The notes under the pieces are model-generated. The model did not search any database. It worked only from the letters and a program-made list of their open reading frames with translations, and was not told the origin of the DNA. Source: Carnegiea gigantea (lineage: Eukaryota; Streptophyta; Magnoliopsida; Caryophyllales; Cactaceae). From it: 64,000 nucleotides of DNA. Below are positions 59,161 to 64,000 of this stretch, in pieces. The stretch covers positions 121,001 through 185,000 of the forward strand of contig JAKOGI010000532.1 of the NCBI GenBank assembly GCA_029747015.1. Reading direction: 5' to 3'. A program made the position numbers and the translations under genes. Every line of letters starts with the position of its first letter. Position 1 is the first letter of the stretch.

Positions 59161-59296
59161 TATTATCAATAGAGAGTTAATCTGCAAATCATGAAGAGCT
59201 GAAAGGGGAAGAAGAAGAAGAAGGGAGAAGAGAGAATTGATTCTTGCTGTAATGAAAGAGGCCAATATCTATGAATATCATTACAACCAAATAAGA

Positions 59297-59335
<39 letters not shown>

Positions 59336-59420
59336 ATGTGCAGCTAACTTTCCTAGATTCCCAGTGGCCTCATAACTAACTTCTAGCTAGCTTCTAACTA
59401 GCTTATTATTAGTCTCATCA
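59161..59420 (-). mobile_element. Copia element, 5' LTR
   Basis: This 260-bp copy of 54145-54433 has the start TGATGAGACTAATAATAAG at 59420 in minus sense and its inner end (family TAACA) mutated to TAATA. The shorter TA tract (59299-59330) explains most of the length difference. Confidence 0.93.
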
Positions 59421-59425
59421 GCTGC
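59421..59425. repeat. Target duplication of the copia element, right
   Basis: GCTGC, identical to 54140-54144. Confidence 0.9.
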
Positions 59426-59740
59426 CTAGTCCAGTAATCTTCGAAAGAGAACAAGGAGTGGGTTTTTTTGCATGCGTTAGGGAGAAAAGCATATTAGAGA
59501 GGGGAATGACGACATGGCCGCTGCAAAACTTGCTCGACAGTGGATGCTCAGAGGCTAAAGATGATGGACACGGGAGAATGATGCTGGCGCCGGAGCCAGA
59601 GGTTGGGAAATTGGGTGCTCAACTTTGCCGCTTTACGATAACATTTCATCCCTTGTTTCCCAATTGTCTACTTTTTTGAGTTTTTCTCGGTTGGATTTTC
59701 CCGCTCAACTGCCGTTGATTTTTTTTTCCCCCCTTCAAAT
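59426..59740 (-). promoter_or_regulatory. Displaced ancestral 5' flank of SLO2
   Basis: With the copia element removed, 59426 joins 54139, so this stretch was originally the SLO2 leader and promoter. It is less AT-rich than what follows. I see no clear TATA box. Open frames on the plus strand here have no domain. Confidence 0.5.
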
Positions 59741-59819
59741 CGAAAAAAGGGCAGGAAAATATATTACTCCAAACTCAGGCATAGCAAAAGTAACACGTCA
59801 AATCAAAAATACAATATAA

Positions 59820-61105
59820 AGTTCATGTTTTATTTCGCGTTTTTATGAATTTAGTTAGGAGTTTATATCTCCTTATAATTTCTTATATCTCCTTACAGCT
59901 CCTTATATCCTTAAGATAACCCTTACATCTTTTTACATCTCCTTACATCTCCTTACATCAAATATAAATTTTCTACAACATTCATTTATTTTAATTACAG
60001 AAATATGTATATTTTTTTAATTATGCTACCAATATACAAAATTTGTAGATATCTTATAAACACAACATTTATATAAACATAAAGACATAATATAACGACG
60101 TAAATTATATTTGAGTTTCAACATGAATGATATATGTTATTATAGACGGAATAAGTGACCATACTTTTAAAATTATAATACAAAGCTTTTGTTCATGTTT
60201 AAATCTGAAACATATATGAAAACTGTCAAACTGTATGCGAAAAAAACATTACAGTTGATATAAAGGTGGATGAGTTTCTTTAGGAAAAGTATAAAGGAGT
60301 TAGGCAAAAGTAGTGCTGGGCATTAAAATTTCTACGGCCTCCTGCCTGCCTGTTTAAGTTCTCATCTTTTGTTTTAATTTTTTTCGTTTGGAAGGTAATA
60401 TTTAATTTTTGGTTGTTTAATATAACAATACAATTTTCGTATTTTAAGCATTGCTGAATAATGTTTTAAGGGTTTTTTTAATAAAATTTCTTGGTGATAT
60501 TATTGACCATACATTTATATTTAAAATTGTTTACTTAAAATAGGATTTTATTTTAAGAGTTGTATTCAATTTTGTCAAAAAAATTTATTTTTTTGTTATA
60601 CTTTGCTTATTGGATCAAACCAATGTAAATATAAAAAATCACCTCAAATATACGAAATTTTTTTGACGAAATTTGTAGGGTTTAATATATTTTATTGTTA
60701 TGTAACTAATTTAGTTAATAGTTTATTTTCAATAAGTTTATTATTTTAATATTATTATTTCTCATTCAAAAAGTTCTTTGTAAAACAAACATATTTCGTT
60801 TCAATTATATTAAGAAATATTTTGTTTACTGATAGTATCAAATTTTAGTCGTAAATATGATTAATATATCATAATTGCTACAAATTATACTATACAATTC
60901 CTTAATAACTGAACAACTTTTTATATCTAGCCTTACAGCTCCTTACATCTTCTTACAGTTCCTTACATTTTCCTACAGTTTTATAGCTGTATCTTATCGC
61001 GAAATAGAGCAGACCCAAATTATCCTTCATCCAAACCCGAACATGGCGATCATATGATTAAACAAACAACTCCTAGTATAAATTTCGCTTTTGTGAAGTT
61101 TGAGG
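59820..61105. repeat. AT-rich block with repeated end motifs
   Basis: CTCCTTACATCT-like 12-mers cluster at 59865-59960 and again at 60925-60985, both in the same direction. Imperfect direct repeats lie further out: ATTTCGCGTTTTTATGAATT near 59833 and ATTTCGCTTTTGTGAAGTTT near 61081. AGTTAGGAGTTTATA on the left and the reverse complement of ACTCCTAGTATAAAT on the right form a short inverted pair. It may be a decayed DNA transposon. There is no coding content. Confidence 0.4.
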
Positions 61106-61519
61106 AGATTCATATGTAAGCAGCTTTATCTCTACAAATATGATTGCTTGTAGACAGGCCGATTTAATATAACCACACAAAACATTTTAAGAAAATAATT
61201 TTGATGTTGAAAATCATTTCATAAACAAAGGTAACAAACACAGGACATAATTACTTTAAGTAACATTAATAATAATGAACAACAAATGAGAGATAAGAGT
61301 TGTATGTACCTTAAGTAGCAAGTAGCAACATAATATTAATCAGGCCAAGAGTAATTTACAACTTAAACAATCGGAGGTGGGAGAGTGATAACGCACCTGC
61401 AGTGAGGGTACTACTAACATAAAAAAAAAAAAAAAAAATATAGCAAACCCAAGATATCATAGAAACTAATACAACACAACATATTTTTTACCATTCAGAA
61501 GCGAAATGAGTACTAAAAA

Positions 61520-62230
61520 GCTAGCCACCTAATGGCCCAAGGCCTTAATCCTCGACCTCCAAAAATTCATGTTCTAAGTCACGTCCTTCATTAGCTGTAA
61601 AAATTTTAAATCATATCTAATAACCTTGTCCTAACTTTTCTTAGGCCATCTTCTCCCTCTTCTACATTCTGGGAGGTAAATCATCTCACATCTTCTCATA
61701 AGTGCTTCCATATTCCTCTTCTTCACAAGACAAAATCATTGAAGTTTGGTTTCTCTCATCTTATCTTCTATGGGTGGCACTTTACTTTGCTTCTAGTGAC
61801 CTCATTTCTTATCCTATCCAATCTCTTAATGTCATACATCCACTGAAGTATCCTTATCCCTGCTACCATCAAGCTATGGACTTGAAGGAGTGAGCTGAAA
61901 TATTTAAACATCTTCACCCTTGATATTGATGTCTCATCAAGGGTCACTTCCCCACTGCCCTATTCCCTTTCACTGAAACCACACCTCAAATATTCAATTT
62001 TCGATGTACTTCATTTAAGACCTCTAGACTCTAGGATATGCCTCCATTACTCCAACTTACTGTTAACTTCATCTTTAATTTTATTAATAAGGACAACATC
62101 ATCCGTATATTGCATACACCATGACACCTCATCTTGCATCTCTTTAATAAGTTCGTCCATAACAAGAGTGAAAAAAATAGACTTAAAATTGGAACAAATG
62201 ATTAAACGCATGTTATAAATGTGCCATTTT
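61520..62230 (-). pseudogene. LINE reverse transcriptase fragment (RTE-like)
   Basis: The minus-strand translation near 62180-62050 reads LVMDELIKEMQDEVSWCMQY, then TDDVVLINKIKDEVNSKLE and, after a stop, WRHILESRGLK. This matches the plant LINE palm F-A-D-D-I-V-L-V/I-D-E-T (here Y-T-D-D). Downstream remnants (a YLRCGF block, an M-x-x-R-x-D-R-I-x-N-E block near 61830, and an NVEEGE block near 61650) follow in the order of the family 3' end. A 5'-truncated, decayed copy. Confidence 0.75.
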
Positions 62231-62440
62231 ATTCCCCTCTTTTTCAACAAAAGAAAGAGCACAAAAATAAGAGGAACTAGGAAACTTTAAAATATTATCG
62301 AAGTCCAATTTCATTGCGCGAGGCATATTCTTCGGCTTGGAGATTACGGCCTTGCAATCCACTTTGACCACCACAGTTCTCTTGCCTCTTTGAGTAGCTA
62401 AATGCAAACGAAACCTCGATGGCCGATTGTCTTACACTTT
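62213..62440 (-). pseudogene. RNase H-like (RVT_3) fragment
   Basis: The frame 62407-62213 reads RTVVVKVDCKAVISKPKN, then LSFVEKEGNKMAHL. This is the plant LINE-type RNase H pattern V-E-x-D-C-x-x-V...F-V-x-R-E-x-N-x-x-A-H. It abuts the LINE fragment but belongs to a different LINE type, so it is a separate insertion remnant. Confidence 0.6.
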
Positions 62441-62957
62441 TTGTTCCACGAGGCCCAGCCTTTGTGCGGCACAAGACCAGACCACCTCACACACTGAATC
62501 CCGATACATCACTTACGGTGAGCAGATCAGAGTACCCGGCTCCAAAGCGAGGAACTGGAATCAAAACTAGTCAAATCAGTTTCACTTTTAGAAATCCAAA
62601 TCAAAACAGTTAGAGCAGCTCTTGAATTTTAGGAATCGAAACCACCAATTTCAATTTCAGTTCCGGATAACCGCCAACCACAACTTTTTTAAAATTTCCT
62701 ATACTTTATTTCTATTATAAAGGACAATAAAATACCACTAATATTAAGGTCTATGAAGCCTCATCATACAAATGCTTTAAACTCATACACATGCTTTAAA
62801 ATTCAACCAGAGGTGAAACCAAAATGGTAATAGTTTCGGCTAAATTCCTGGGTACCCGATGCGCTTAGACGTAACACAACTCTGTAGCCATGATCTTACT
62901 CACCAAATTTTGCTCCACCAAAATTTATCTTCACTGAGTTCATAATACTCTTACTAC

Positions 62958-63676
62958 TTCATGGGCCATGGACAGTTACTTAGGAAAGCTTTGAGGATCA
63001 AAATTGGTTCCACAAATTATCACATGCCTTTTTCAGTGTACTTTAACTCAGATGCTACTATGAAACTTTCAAGTATGTCACCCATCCTAAGACTAATCCA
63101 TAGCACGAATATTTAACTTTGGAGTTACTAAGAGTGGGCCCCCAGGACAAAAAAGTGCACCTTTGGTGATACAGATACACATAATCATATCAAATCCTTG
63201 ATGCATCACTTCTGACTATAATTGAGATGTTACATTCACCCCCACTTAACACCACAACATCTTCGTTGTGTCTCCCATATTAACAAATGTATGTATTGTC
63301 GTGACCAACGGTTTAATCCATAACTTTGCCCTACTAGGCAACTCCTAAGGGATTTCTTATCCATTGGAACAGCTTACGGTAATGGGTGGATTTTGGTACC
63401 ATCTATTGTACCCCTATCCCTTCCTGGGCTGTGGACAGTACTCATGATAGCTTTAAGGATACATGATTGGCCTCACAATTTACCGCATGTTTTTCGGGCG
63501 CACTTTGTTCTCACTAACACCTACCTGGGAAACCTCCCACAAGATCACCAATCATCAGACTAATTCTCAAGAATTGGCTTCCCAAAAATGAAGATACATC
63601 TTTGAACATGTAAGTAGTCATGTAAGTAGTCATAGTGAATCTATTAAGTAGCACTTCTGACTATACCTAAGGTGTT
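62958..63676 (+). repeat. Pair of diverged LTR-like units
   Basis: 62958-63236 and 63427-63676 share order and phrases: a GGACAGT start, an AAGCTTTGAGGAT-like block, CACATGCCTTTTTC or CGCATGTTTTTCG, AGACTAAT, and an end with CACTTCTGACTATA then GATGTTACA or GGTGTTACA. They are spaced about 470 bp apart. Ends in GTTACA recall LTR termini, so a small TRIM-like element is possible. No coding sequence lies between them. The rest of 62450-64000 shows nothing I can assign. Confidence 0.45.
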
Positions 63677-64000
63677 ACAAAGTTAGCAATAGGTTGAGTC
63701 CAAAACCCACGATTTCCTTTTGGGGTTTTGTTGGTAGGTTTTTTATTTAAAATTTTCATTTGTTTCTTCTTGTTTCCTTTTTCAGTGAATAGGTTCTCAC
63801 TAACACCTAGCTTTTTACAAAGGAATCATGTGCAATAAGTATATACGTTCTCAAAAATGATCTCTATGCATCGAAAATACGTTGATATTTGAAAGTCTAT
63901 TGAAGGTTAAGATTTGAATATATGTATAAGTGTTTTCCTACACAGTGGCGGATCTCGATAATTAGATTAGAGGTGTCCACCTACTAACGTTCATTACTGT

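Noticed and set aside
59059..59265. Minus-strand open frame resembling the PPR extension
   Set aside because: It is the same LTR sequence in the 5' LTR running on into the copia leader, not a gene.
62419..62613. 64-codon plus-strand frame
   Set aside because: No recognisable motif; it overlaps the edge of a minus-strand LINE RNase H remnant.

Overview
This is nuclear DNA of a flowering plant, probably a woody one with a repeat-rich genome. The evidence is plant-type LTR retrotransposons (Ty3/gypsy chromoviruses and Ty1/copia) primed by initiator tRNA-Met, hAT miniature transposons with 8-bp target duplications, an endogenous caulimovirid, a decayed coiled-coil NBS-LRR resistance gene and one intact pentatricopeptide-repeat (PPR) gene. 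I cannot name the species. No RNA gene, CRISPR array or bacterial-type operon is visible.

Region 1-38.6 kb is a tower of nested retrotransposons. The oldest layer is a minus-strand gypsy element G; pieces of its gag lie at 8761-8947 and 37333-38150, with its PBS and 5' LTR to the right. Into G went element A (minus strand, from before position 1 to 8760) and a related plus-strand element BC (8948-12615, 23060-23096, 34249-37332). Into BC went a Galadriel/Reina-like chromovirus D, arranged as LTR-internal-LTR-internal (12616-23059), and a Tekay-like chromovirus F (minus strand, 23097-34243, TSD TCACC). A 593-bp hAT MITE sits inside the first LTR of D. A deletion removed the end of D together with about 1.9 kb of BC.

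Region 38.6-46.4 kb holds a degenerate, roughly genome-length caulimovirid copy on the minus strand. Its tRNA-Met primer site, a coat-protein-type zinc finger, reverse transcriptase and RNase H appear in the family order, followed by a second region of unknown function.

Region 46.4-52 kb is low-density sequence with a plus-strand CC-NBS-LRR pseudogene (48160-49935). It is split by a second copy of the same hAT MITE family.

Region 52-59.7 kb contains the only convincing functional gene: the minus-strand orthologue of SLO2 (Arabidopsis At2g13600), a mitochondrial RNA-editing PPR protein of 702 residues starting at 54105. A 5.3-kb copia element in the same orientation (54145-59420, TSD GCTGC) lies 39 bases upstream of the start codon. 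Its 3' LTR is therefore now the immediate 5' flank or leader of the gene, while the ancestral upstream sequence is displaced to 59426 and beyond.

Region 59.7-64 kb is AT-rich with LINE fragments and duplicated LTR-like units. Most coding remnants carry stops that look like C-to-T or G-to-A decay, as expected for methylated, silenced transposons.
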